This document shows, piece by piece, positions 16,401-30,875 of a DNA stretch of 64,000 bases. Source of the stretch: Glandiceps talaboti (Eukaryota > Hemichordata > Enteropneusta > Spengelidae); contig NC_135563.1 in NCBI RefSeq assembly GCF_964340395.1, forward strand, positions 20,278,651 through 20,342,650, read 5' to 3'. The notes below the pieces were generated by a model, which was not told the DNA's origin, searched no databases, and saw only the letters and a program-made list of their open reading frames with translations. A program made the position numbers and the translations under genes. The first letter of the stretch is position 1; every line of letters starts with the position of its first letter.

Positions 16401-16989
16401 GTTACGGTAATTCCAGCCCAATCTTTTGGTGATCATCTAAGGGATGTCGTTTAATCTCTTGAAATCCGATGACGATCATGAATTTGAGATGAGTATAAGA
16501 ATAGTATGTAAATAGAGAATCTCTGATTTAATGAAAACTGAATTGCCTAACCAAATGGCCCTTGATACTCTGTTTTAGTGCAAATAGCAAATGTGGCCAC
16601 TCTTTTCTTAAAAAACAACAAATATGCGGAAACCGAACATGTTAGAGAAATACATAACAAATTTGTTTAAAGCTCATATGAGCCTTTTATGCGATGTTTA
16701 ACTGATGCCTATAGAATCTCGACCCATGACCTGTAAAGGTCGTATATATTTAGACCATTCAATTTTGAAAACTGATAATTGGATAGTTTGTCGCACACAC
16801 GTCTCTTGTAGCCAATCAGAGGATAGAATGATACATACTCGATGCATACATAGTACATACATGACACATGCACGATACAAATTTTATAACTGATACATGT
16901 TAAATATGTATGAATGATAACGAATATACTCTGTGCAGATATGCATGACACACACATGTAGATGTACCTTTCTCGATACATGCGCAATA

Positions 16990-16991
<2 letters not shown>

Positions 16992-17079
<88 letters not shown>
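16992..17079. repeat. (TA)44 dinucleotide microsatellite
   Basis: This is a perfect TA alternation, separated from a second AT/GT tract by about 79 bases of unique sequence. That arrangement may mark one original tract split by an insertion, or two tracts seeded at the ends of a small element. Confidence 0.97.
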
Positions 17080-17083
<4 letters not shown>

Positions 17084-17155
17084 CCCGACGATCCTTCTGT
17101 GTTGAAACGGTCCGTAGTGTAAATCCACAATGTAATATCAGACTCGTCTTCTTTC

Positions 17156-20216
<3,061 letters not shown>

Positions 20217-20690
20217 TTGCTTTAAATACTGTGAGCATCCGCGTTGTCTACACTGTTGTAATAGCAAGCATTCGCGTTACCTACAGGACCGTAATAAGAA
20301 GCATTGGCGTTGTATACACTTCTGTAATAGCTAGTATTCGCGTTATCAACACTGCCGTAGTGCAAACATGCACTGCTGTGTATACATGTAGCAGACACCC
20401 ACGTTGTCTACACTGCTGTAATAACAAGCATTCGCGTAATCTAAATTGCTGCAATAGCAAGTATTCGCGTTGTCTACACTGTTGTAATAGCAAGCATTCG
20501 CGTAATCTAAATTGCTGCAATAGCAAGAATTCACATTGTCTACACTATTGCAATAGCAAACATTCGCTTTAACTCAACCCGCTGTAATAGCAAGCATACC
20601 CTTTGTCTGTACTCCTACAATAACGAGCATTCGCATTGTCTACACTGTAATAGCAAGTGTACGCGTTGTCTAAACTGTTGTGGCAGATAA
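20217..20690. repeat. 33-bp minisatellite, about 14 diverged copies
   Basis: The unit is about 33 bases: CGTTGTCTACACTG, then YTGTAATAGCAAGCATTCG. A second unit type begins CGTAATCTAAATTGCTGCAA. The two types alternate twice between about 20404 and 20536, so there is a local 66-bp dimer. One irregular segment at about 20340-20402 breaks the phase. Because 33 is a multiple of three, open frames up to 129 codons run through it on both strands; these look like by-products of the period. Confidence 0.9.
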
Positions 20691-23600
20691 CTTATCCGTT
20701 GTCTTTCTTCGTTTGATTCGTGTCCTGTTTACTTACTAAAATAAACATGATATTCTAAACTATTTGCAATGAATGACAAATTGTATGACCATAATCGACA
20801 GCCAAAACAAGTACACTCTATTAGTATTTATATAACATATAGCATTTCGGTATGATAACTATCTACGTAATCTATTTTGGTAAGGAAACCAGTGTTCACA
20901 CGATCATATCACATATGCAGGTACATTGGAGCTAGCAGACAATAAACAACACAGTCCTCAGTCATTAACTTTTCATAGATATGGTCATAAAAAATTAAAA
21001 TAGCCTCTGAGCAGGTTTAGACTTGAGTTTTAACTGCTAACAGTCTAGGAGAGGGTTTTTATGGGTTAAGTTATCGACGTTGTTCTGTTTAGTGAGACAG
21101 GTATTAGTCGTGGTGTTGTCATGATGTACTACTTTCACAATTTTCAAGTATATCATTGGCTACTTTAACAGGACAGTTGGGAGAGAACTAACTTGTTGTT
21201 GTCCCAGTGTTGAATCGTTTTTTCTTACTGTGGGTCACGATATCTATTTTACAACTACTAAACAGACATGTAGATGTGGATGAAATACCACCAATATTTA
21301 CTACATGTTATCTAACCCAAGTATTAAAAAAACCCATATATATGTGGGTGTAAGATAAATTTCTTGGTAGAATAACATTGCTAAGTAGATCTTTAAATAT
21401 TGAAAATTTCTTAAACAGCGGTTTAAGCAATGGTGTTTAACATAATCCCATCCAACATTTCTCTTGAATCCATTGAGACCAAACTTGTGGGTTTGAAAAA
21501 AGATGAATTATTCGCCTGGAGACGTGTGGGCAGGCGCCTCCGAAGCTACGTGTTCACTTTTGATAAAAAACAGAACTACTCTAGGGCATTTTTGTCAAAG
21601 ACATGCATCGATACGTCGCTAAAACCGATAATAATGTTTTGTTAAGAGAAAAATAGTGCTGAGTGACATTTTATGCCTCGGTTCACATTAATAATATAGG
21701 TGTTAGATCTTTGACCAAGGGTTACTGATTCTTGCCAAGTTTTATGATTTGTCTTATTTTACTTTCTTGGTGAAATCGAGATTTACAATGCACATAAATA
21801 CCAGCGATCGATGACAAGATAATGCCCATAAACACAATAGTTTACAGTCGGCATTGTCTAGTTGTTACGCTAATTCGACCCTTGTGGATGTTTATCGCCA
21901 TTGATCTAGCGTACAGCTTGGGTCCTATTCCTTTATGGCTGAATTCTCTCCACTTTGAAGAGAATGATTAATAAAATTTTACCGAAATTATCTTGCTTTG
22001 TCCCGTCTTCTTTTTTTTATCATCCAATGGCAAATACATTAAGTCACTCCATTTTGATGCAGTTACACTCAGTTTGGGAGAAAGGTCAGTACAATGACCT
22101 CCAAGGAGTTGATTGTCCTCTACAGAGTTTGATTTCTTTCTGAATTGAGTAGATCTTTCCTTAATTGATTTCTGGTTTGTGGATATCTTAGACAACGTAA
22201 TTATGAATTTCGCTTTCAGTAAAACTGTCATTGGATTATATTGGTATACTTTATGTTGTTGTCATTCCCATTATCTGATTTCTTTCAAAGGTCCTGACTT
22301 TCCAGTCTTGAACAGCACCAGTGTATATTTGAAAACTTACGACAAACTCCATGATGTTGTTTGTTTTGGAAATAAATTGACTCTTTGGTATAATAGTGCG
22401 TTGAAATAACTTTAGTAAATGTTCATGTAAATATACAAATATAACCTATCACATACCAAGAATAGAATCACAAATATAACTTTCTTTGTGTGTCTTTTAT
22501 TTATTTCAGAGACTTTATCCCATAAATTAGTTGAAACAATATAAGTTGTATGTGAAATATGTATCAAATCATAAATTCCAAAGTTTCATAATTCGTACAT
22601 GTAACCTTGGTTAAATATTCATTGTAATCAGTTCCTATCTTAACCAGTCTCAATAAAATATTTGAAGATAATCATTACACATTTTTGTACTCTGAGAGAT
22701 GGCGTGTTGACTGGAATATTTTAAACGAGCAACCTGTAATAGAAACCCTGGGTTGTTCCGTGTGTACCCTTAGTAGATTTAGCTAAAGATTCACATTTCG
22801 TGTGTACTCCAGGACATTTAGCAAACCAGTTATGTATGTAGCTTCAGGCGAGCCATGAGCTCATGAAATAATAAAACACAGTTTCTTATCTTATAAATAA
22901 TACTATCTCTGCAATTGACATACAAACTACCGATGATTTACTGTGTCATTTATATGTATCTGACTGTCAATCATTGTCTCGAGTCAAACTTAAACCAATT
23001 ACTACAAATTACAAATCTAATTTGTCACACGAACACTTGAGATGTTCAGATAAGGACATTATGCACAATCTCCCCAAACTAATATGTATGATAAGTTTAA
23101 AGTATTTGACAGTATCGAAAATAAGAACAACTTCAGCTGGCAATTAATCGTACAATATAAAATGTTTGATATCGGCTCATTAGTTTCCAGATTAAATGTT
23201 AATAAAAGTTTCAGTACATAATGGTAGAGAAGTATATGAGACAGCAGACCTACTTGATACAGAAGAAGTTACAGTACAGAATTTGGTTGTTCACCAACAT
23301 ACCACACTGTGGCATATCTCTATGGCTTAAGACTTCGGTGAGTATATATCACAATTTAATTAGTTGAATGTATTTCCTTAGCCACAGTTTCCTATACTTC
23401 GATATTCTGATATATCGATACACTGAGTCATATTTTATATCATAAACTTAACAACTCCATTTGAGAAATAAAACTGACGAGGATGTTTTACTAAACAGGC
23501 CTGTAGAAAAGCGGTTGTGAAAAAGAACAAAATAACTATGGACATATTGTAACTCTAATCAACTTAACATCCTTAGTTTAAGCCCTAACCAGTATCACTG

Positions 23601-26034
23601 TTAAATATCCTCTGGTTGTGTCCTATGGTTCCTAGCTTATATGTAATGTTATTATGGGGAAATATGGTACAGCTGCTATTTGTTGGCCTGTAAGGACAGC
23701 TGGATTCGGTTCAAATCATTTCAACTACAAGGCATTTCACTATTACCCTTTCGTAACTTGTACAAAACCTATTTAGTTTTACAGTACGCATGTGTCAACT
23801 CATCACCTCGGAGCAAATTAAATCGGAAATTGTCCCTCGTTCCCGATGATATTGAAGACTGCAGACGACCTTTTTGTGTAATTGGCTAAGCCCAGCTGCC
23901 ATGCTACAGCTTCATTTAGACGAAGTATGGGTATTCGTTTAATGTAATATCTTGAATATATCCTAAGGGGTATTAATGCAATCACGTTGAACTTCACTTT
24001 ATGGTGTGATGAATATTCCTGACCGAAATTGCTGTGAAAAAAAAACACGTTATAAAATCTAACAGATATAGGCCGTTGGTTTTCTGTCTACGGAAACTTA
24101 TACGTGCAACACACAAGAATATATATGGATATCGCCAGTGTATTAAATACAATGTTGGCAATTTGTTGTTACTGTCATGAAAGCATTGTGGGGCTATTCG
24201 TTTTAAAAAACAACAACTTTCTTTTGATAAGAGTATTTAACGCTCTTTGTAAATGAAATCTAAGAAATGAAATCAATGAGTTCTGTATTAAATTCAGTGA
24301 ACTGAACTACACCTAATCTTCGTCCATATTTTGACTGTACTACGAATTAGATCTCAATAACAACCGTGGCAGACATGTTGTTGATATATTTCCAGGACTA
24401 ATCCCAATTCAGTGATATCTTAATCGACTACTAGCCATTACTAACCATGGTTTGCCCACCTCCCGGTGAAATGAAGTAAAGATGCTCAGGGAATGACGCG
24501 GAGCTGATGGAAACTCTAATAGCAACAAATACCTCTTATGTTTATGCCACGAGGTGACACGGGGTCACTAGTGAATTTCGAATAAAATTACACGGTGTTT
24601 TACACTTACGGCACTTGTGAAATCAGTCGTTCAACTTATCAGGATTTCGAGAATCGCATTCCGGGGAGACCTGGCCACGACGGGAGTGATAACTCTCTTC
24701 ACTTTCAGCAGAATCTGATAAGAACATTTAATTGACGATGTATTCATTGTAAGCTCTGACAGCCGTATATTTCCATATTACATTTAACAAAAGTGTCGCA
24801 CGACGTCAATCACAACATTCAGATTATTGACAGCGGGACTAAGATGAGTTTCATTCTCTAGGGAGTCATTTGCCGCTAAAATCGAATTTCCGTGTAAACT
24901 TAAACTGCTGTATCAGTTTATCATAAAGAACTTTTCATCGAGATTCATCTTGAAATCGTTGAGGTGATGTCGACGTAGGAACAAATTACTGCGGCATCTT
25001 TTCATGAATGTAGACAATTTTTGCAACTGCAGGCCAGCACTTAGGACATCTGTCATCGAGATTGATGCTTTAGCGGTATGAGAAGACAACTGACTGGAGC
25101 ACATTTATACAATACAAAATCGTCGTATATGCTTACTGTTGATAATGCTGTGACAGCAAACACGGTCGGTCCCCGAGGCTGTTTGTGTGTTTTATCATTG
25201 TGCTTCGAGATGTATCGACCTGTCACCTTTCATACTCCTAAACTCTTCACTTATTTCACGCAAGGGGCATAACTCTTTCTTTGGTCTTAGCCTTCGCTAT
25301 TACCTGAACTACCACGTAGATTGTTAATCACATAGTTTCCTCGGACATGCTAGCAAATTGATTTGTGATATTGTTCACAGATTATGGACCATAAAATAGA
25401 AATTCGCTCAATTTGAATGTGATAAATAAAAATGTTAACTTACAGTTTCTCAATAAATTCTCTGCGGTGTGTAGTAAAATTTCGCTGTACTATACATTTG
25501 TATACGTTTATTATACTACATTATATCACACTAGGTGAAATACAAATAGCATACATAGTCTAAACACGTAGGGTTAAATCTCATATACTAAGCTTTAAGT
25601 TACTTTTTCATAATTATTTGTATTCAGTACAAAACGGCAAGAACTTAGTCAAATGCATCCTGACATGTTTTTAAAAAATCGAAGTCTCATCATAACATTC
25701 GGTATACGCAGTTTGAATGGATACTTCCAACCCCTGTGTGACCCCCAAAGCCCGTAGCTAAAAGCATAGTCGGTTTCTATGACAACGGATCCGACTTGTT
25801 TAACTATTGGAGTGGCGCTGTTAACGCTCAATTAATTATGGTTACGAGTATTATTCTTTAGAAAGCTCTCAGCTAGTATATCACAGACAGCGTGTAAGAC
25901 AACAACAAAAGTTACTGGTATGTTGGAATGTTTGACGTTCTTCAATTAAAACGTCAAACCCCTTGGCGAAGACATCTATCAAACACGACTGTCGAGGAGG
26001 GTACGGACTCAATACAAGTACGTGTGACAATCTG
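20691..26034. other. Intergenic, probably including the receptor 3' UTR
   Basis: No gene is recognised. Open frames are under 90 codons and match nothing I know. The right end, from about 25500 upward, lies downstream of the minus-strand receptor stop and probably contains its 3' UTR. Confidence 0.45.
25507..25512 (-). promoter_or_regulatory. Candidate poly(A) signal AATAAA for the receptor gene
   Basis: TTTATT on the plus strand gives AATAAA on the minus strand about 520 bases past the receptor stop codon. In AT-rich DNA this hexamer is common by chance, so it is only a candidate for the 3' UTR end. Confidence 0.3.
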
Positions 26035-27324
26035 TTATATCTGAGTTGCTTCGGTCGTTGTGTCACCATTCGCGTAATTCGAGTTCTGTCCTTTGTGATG
26101 GTTATGATGATTGTTGCGACTTTGATCCATTTTCTCCTCTGCCATCAGTTGTAACGCAAGTTTTACACTTTGGTTACCTGACGCTTTGGTAACTTCCTTC
26201 CAACGACAAGTCAAAAGATAGAGAAAAGGTTGTCGGAAGTCTCTATTAAACATAGCATATATGATCGGGTTAAACAATGAGTTGACGTAGCCCAACCAAA
26301 GTAAACAACTTGACAGTACTTTTGATATTGTGCAGTTACAAAACGGTCTCAAAAAGGCTACGATAAAAAACGGCAACCAGCAAAATATGAAAGCCCCCAT
26401 TATGATACCTAACGTTTTCGCTGCCTTCCTTTCCCCTGACACAGAGATTCGATGTCCGTTTCTGGATTTAGAGAAACCGTGCCATTTGGAGTGCTTCCTC
26501 TCCCTGTTTCCTTGGAAATAAATCATATTTTCATATCCAGAATCTGCAGAATTACTCTTGATCATTCTTTCATGAGATCCCCTGGAGTTGGCAATATTAT
26601 TCGCAGCCATGTTCTGCTTCTTGACGGCTTTCCGAAATAAGTCCGCCGCCCGATATATTTTTATGTATATAACAATCATAATAATAAGAGGTACGTAGAA
26701 AGCCCCGAACGTAGAGTACACAGTATAGACGTAGTCTTGGCTTATTAAGCATATTATGTCGGAGTGTACGTTGCCATTCCCCCATCCAAACAATGGAGGC
26801 AGCGATATTAATGCCGAGACAATCCAAATTAATGTTATCATTACCATCATTAACCTGGGCGTTCTCTTCGTTGAGTATTTCAATGGACGGGTTATGGCCA
26901 GGTAGCGATCGACACTAATCATACACAGGTTCAATATTGACGATGTGCACGCCATCACATCGAACGCTATCCACACGTCACACATCGCGGGACCAAGGAT
27001 CCATTGTACACTGAGTTCGTCCACCACCGCTAGTGGCATTACCAAGATAGCGACGCTGAGATCGGATGTGGCCAGAGAAACATACAAATAATTGGCTGGC
27101 GTGCGCAGTTTACGCACGAGACACACTGACAAAACCACTAAACAGTTTCCTATGATGGTCAATAAGATCACTGTTCCAAGAGTTAAAGAGATTAAAACGG
27201 CTTGCCACAGAGTGTATGGGCTTGAAAATTGCGGTTCTCCCGTCGCATTAGTCCAATTTGAAGTGAAATTAATGGTAACGTTGGCTAAATCCAACAAGTC
27301 TGAGTAATTTGTCCAGGCAACCAT
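26035..27324 (-). CDS. HTR7-like: Serotonin receptor, 5-HT7-like class A GPCR, single exon
   Basis: The 429-residue product is a complete seven-helix biogenic amine receptor expected at the plasma membrane. The N-terminus has five N-glycosylation sequons (N6, N15, N19, N23, N26). Family landmarks are all present: N60 (1.50), D88 (2.50), C115 paired with C192, amine-binding D122 (3.32), DRY at 139-141, W167 (4.50), P212 (5.50), W316-L-P318-F-F in helix 6, and NPIIY at 352-356. S204, T205 and A208 in helix 5 follow the serotonin pattern rather than the catecholamine triple-serine pattern. From family knowledge, helices 1-2 and 7 read like 5-HT7, while helix 5 and the start of helix 6 read like 5-HT1A. 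The third loop spans about 231-298 and has basic-Ser sites near S279 and S294. C373 could be palmitoylated. The tail is His/Asn-rich and ends in TQI. Coupling to Gs and cAMP is inferred from the 5-HT7 resemblance only. The start codon is the first ATG of the frame ahead of the glycosylated N-terminus and has a good Kozak context (A at -3, G at +4). Confidence 0.95.
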   Translation of the reverse strand: MVAWTNYSDLLDLANVTINFTSNWTNATGEPQFSSPYTLWQAVLISLTLGTVILLTIIGNCLVVLSVCLVRKLRTPANYLYVSLATSDLSVAILVMPLAVVDELSVQWILGPAMCDVWIAFDVMACTSSILNLCMISVDRYLAITRPLKYSTKRTPRLMMVMITLIWIVSALISLPPLFGWGNGNVHSDIICLISQDYVYTVYSTFGAFYVPLIIMIVIYIKIYRAADLFRKAVKKQNMAANNIANSRGSHERMIKSNSADSGYENMIYFQGNRERKHSKWHGFSKSRNGHRISVSGERKAAKTLGIIMGAFIFCWLPFFIVAFLRPFCNCTISKVLSSCLLWLGYVNSLFNPIIYAMFNRDFRQPFLYLLTCRWKEVTKASGNQSVKLALQLMAEEKMDQSRNNHHNHHKGQNSNYANGDTTTEATQI

Positions 27325-27457
27325 TTTTGGACATCCTTGACTCTGAACTCGCGTCCCGATCGTGGCAGCAGTTCATGTATTGCGAGAAGCCGTAGCGAAT
27401 CTCGCTGTATGCACACGTTATCGATCGCTCCAAGCTATGCTGCCAAAGATGCCCCAC
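27269..27457 (-). promoter_or_regulatory. Upstream ORF overlapping the receptor start
   Basis: A 62-codon frame starts about 133 bases before the receptor ATG and ends inside the receptor coding sequence in another frame. If the transcript begins upstream of it, it would capture scanning ribosomes and reduce receptor translation. It encodes nothing recognisable. The transcription start is unknown, so its presence in the mRNA is not established. Confidence 0.3.
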
Positions 27458-30400
27458 TGCCTTCCAATTACTTCCCTTTGAATATGAAGAAGCACCCTAT
27501 TGTCGACTTCTCTATTGTTAATTTGATTGCAAAGGGGCGACTTGCGGAGGTTATGCCATAACCAACGAGTACTATTTATGACAACAAAACACACTCTGCA
27601 GGGCTGGTTGTTTTCACCTTCTTCTAATCGCCGGTAAATGATATATACACACGGTAAACTGCGTTATATGTTATGACACAAGGCAGAGAGGCTTAACAGT
27701 TTCGTGACATACACCCTGCATAGTTACTCATACACAGTACATCGTGTCTGATCCAGGCTTCAAAGTCAGTGATTCTGTTCTGGTTATACGTTTATGAGTG
27801 ATATTGAACCACAGTTGTTGTGTGTTAGCTGATTAAAACGAACCCTATTATTGAAGGGTTCACATACATACAAGATCCCAAATTAAGTTACACTTTCGTC
27901 GAATGCTGTACACAAGTTTGAACTGAATCACCAAGTATAGACGCTGTTGTCTCTTAGACCGGTGTAGAATAATAGCGGTTCGGTCGCTAAATACAAATGA
28001 AACCATTAGTGTTGTTTTAATCCCACACCTTTCATAGTTGTTCTTTTAAAAGCCTTCTGTTCTACTTCCATTGTTCCAAATGTTGGCTTGACCATAAATC
28101 GTTTCATAAATGTCCGCCATACTATTTTGTCGAAACGTGTCCACAATCAAGATACTTTCCGATCGTCTAATCTATTTGGCTGGCTGTTGCTTACCTTCAA
28201 GAGCATGTGCCGGGTTTGTTCACAGCAATTTCAAGTCGTTGGATTGAATTATTCGCATAGCAGTAAATTAAACACATTCCTTGACAAGAATCCTGTACGG
28301 CGATCCCATGTCAAATGATTTAGTGGGAAACACACTTGATATCAATGGATAAGTTGGCAAGCAGGTAACACTCTTGTCTTTGATCCACGTATTCCCTTCT
28401 AAGCAATGCAGCTACTGGAAGAGTTGATGACGTCACCAATGCAACCAACCGGAATATGAATTGATAGGGATGTGAGCGCCAGCAGTGTGAAAGTCGAAGT
28501 AAAGTCACCTGTTTACGTCAATATGCTAATAGGGTCGCAGAGTGAATTCGACGGTCAGATCATCCTGTAAATGAAAGGACACACACGTTATGGTGATTTA
28601 GGGAGTCATTTAGAAATTGCATCACAATGAAATTACACGGAGTGATGAAATTAGTCTTACACACTCACTGGATATTAACTTTCAATGAAAGAGAAGCTCT
28701 CAATCATACCAGACTGTCAATCAAATCATCTCATTACGTTAAATTTGTATATCAATTTAAACAAACAATTTACATATCGTGGCGCTGCAGCACGTCGTGA
28801 ATAAAGATGTAGGGGGCGGAATGACAACCGGGAAGAGGTCACCAACCTTTATATTGTCTTCAATTACAGAGAAAACGTTTATGATTTACTGTCTGTACAG
28901 TGATATTATTACCATGCTGTGTTGCCAATACTATGTTGCCATGGCTACAGTGATGATAAAATAAGTTGGTGGTTAGATTACCTTCCTTCTATAGGAACTA
29001 GTAAAACCAAATGTCTTTTATACAGATGCTTTAATATGATGTTCTCTTATCTGCACATGAGAGAAGTAAAGTAAAACTACTGTAAGACCCATGGGTAATG
29101 TGATAAAATTTATTATCGACATGTAGCCTAAATGTGAAGCGTTTCTCTGAGAAAGTAGAATTTGGATTTTCGAGTACGTGTACATTTCAAAATACAGTTA
29201 CTATGACAATATCGTCCGATCGAGACGAATCATAAGTTGAGCTTGTGTTGTACTAACATCGAAAACATGCACGTGTTGAAGAGCTGATCTTATTTAAGAG
29301 CTAAGGGAATGAATGGTCATGTTCTGCGACTCTAATGTAGTGATAATGATGACTTGTCAGTAGACAATATTCGTTGTCTTTCATCAAGTTATGGAGTGAC
29401 TTCATTTGCTGAGTTCACGCCAGCATTTCATCTCTGCACTTGCCACCATCTATTTTATATCTATTCAAACATACCTTATGTAATTTAATCAAATTATGGC
29501 TCATTACACGATTTTGAAGTTTTTAAGTACGCATATCACGTGATGTCCAGATGTGATTATATACACACGTCATTATTGAACTCATTCCATCATCAACAGA
29601 GTTTGTGTTTTCTACCCATCGACCTTTTCTTTGTACAGTCGGGAAAGATCTTCAATTGCAGTCATGAGGAAATCGTCACCTGGTCACGTGACCTATTTAC
29701 TCGCCATGTTAGTATTGATAGATAATATAAGAAAGTCGACCCGAAATGTCCTAGAATATCACATATTGTTATTACTATGGAGATTAGCTCTAAAGATCTC
29801 ATTTATAAATTTTATGCACGCGATAGAACTTGTTTGTGGAGCACTCTGAGCACAATGTTGGAAGCCGCTTCATTGTATTTGTTTTTATATTGAATACTGT
29901 ATATTTGGGTGTCTGGCTGTGATTTCGTGATCAGCTGGATACAGTCGAAAAGAAGTGTACCAGCAGCTCACCTAAATACACTGTTTACCTGTATAATAAA
30001 CTGCATTAATGATATACATGGTTACAATTCTTTACAAACCGACATCCAAGTGAGTTCAATTTATAAAACTGTTGAAAAACGCCACAATTACTATCTCAGT
30101 AGTATACATGTTTGGCGCAAGGCTTAGACGACTATAATTCACTCCCAATTGGTAACCATGACAACAGTTTATATATCTATCAAAAGGTTTGAGAGACTTG
30201 ATCATTGTAGAAAAGCTAAACTTTAATGATATGTAGATAGATATATCGAACAAAAATACAGCTAAGTAAATACACTGACTGCTTTATATCTGTACCTGTA
30301 CCTGTAACTGTAGATAAAGAATGTTTTTTAAAGAATTTCAGAGCAAATTACAATCCCAGATTCTTAATAACGCATTCATAAATGTTTTAATAACAGGGTC

Positions 30401-30787
30401 ACCAACAAAAGTGTATGCGTGATCTAACTCTAATATTGGGAGAGCAACTGCTATACAAAGCTCGGTAGAACAGAATTGACAGTATTGCTTACGGGCTCAG
30501 CCTGAACTGTGATTTCAACAATGTAGAAAGCGGTATAAATGGTCATGGTACAGGGAGAAATGAGTACAGTGTAGGACATCACAATTATTTAGTGATATTC
30601 ATCCCATTTCTGTTTCACACTGTCTTTTAAAAGCACTGTTCTTTATTAAGTGCATCAAAAAGTTCTTACCGATTCACCCTAGAGCTAAACCAGGAAATAC
30701 AAATAAAAGACACCTGTTGGAGCAGAATTATTGTGAAATGTATCATTTACTTTGCCAAAATCAAAACAGCTGACGAATGAACTGAAA

Positions 30788-30795
<8 letters not shown>
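27458..30795. other. Upstream flank of the receptor gene, no other gene recognised
   Basis: The promoter is expected in the first part of this stretch, on the minus strand. No TATA box could be tied to a start site. A CRE palindrome lies at 28428-28435. Open frames are all about 75 codons or fewer and unrecognised. Confidence 0.4.
28428..28435. promoter_or_regulatory. Full CRE palindrome TGACGTCA
   Basis: This is an exact match to the CREB/ATF site, about 1.1 kb upstream of the receptor start codon. Since 5-HT7-type receptors typically raise cAMP, it could allow feedback, but function is inferred from position and sequence only. Confidence 0.35.
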
Positions 30796-30865
<70 letters not shown>

Positions 30866-30875
30866 CATACATACA
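30796..30875. repeat. (TA)32 followed by (CATA)n
   Basis: A perfect TA run passes into a few CATA units at 30861-30875, then into imperfect TATG-like sequence to about 30915. The transition suggests slippage after point mutation of the dinucleotide tract. Confidence 0.95.

Noticed and set aside
20217-20690. CRISPR-like or protein-coding repeat
   Set aside because: No spacers are present; open frames on both strands follow from the 33-base period, and units decay without regard to codons.
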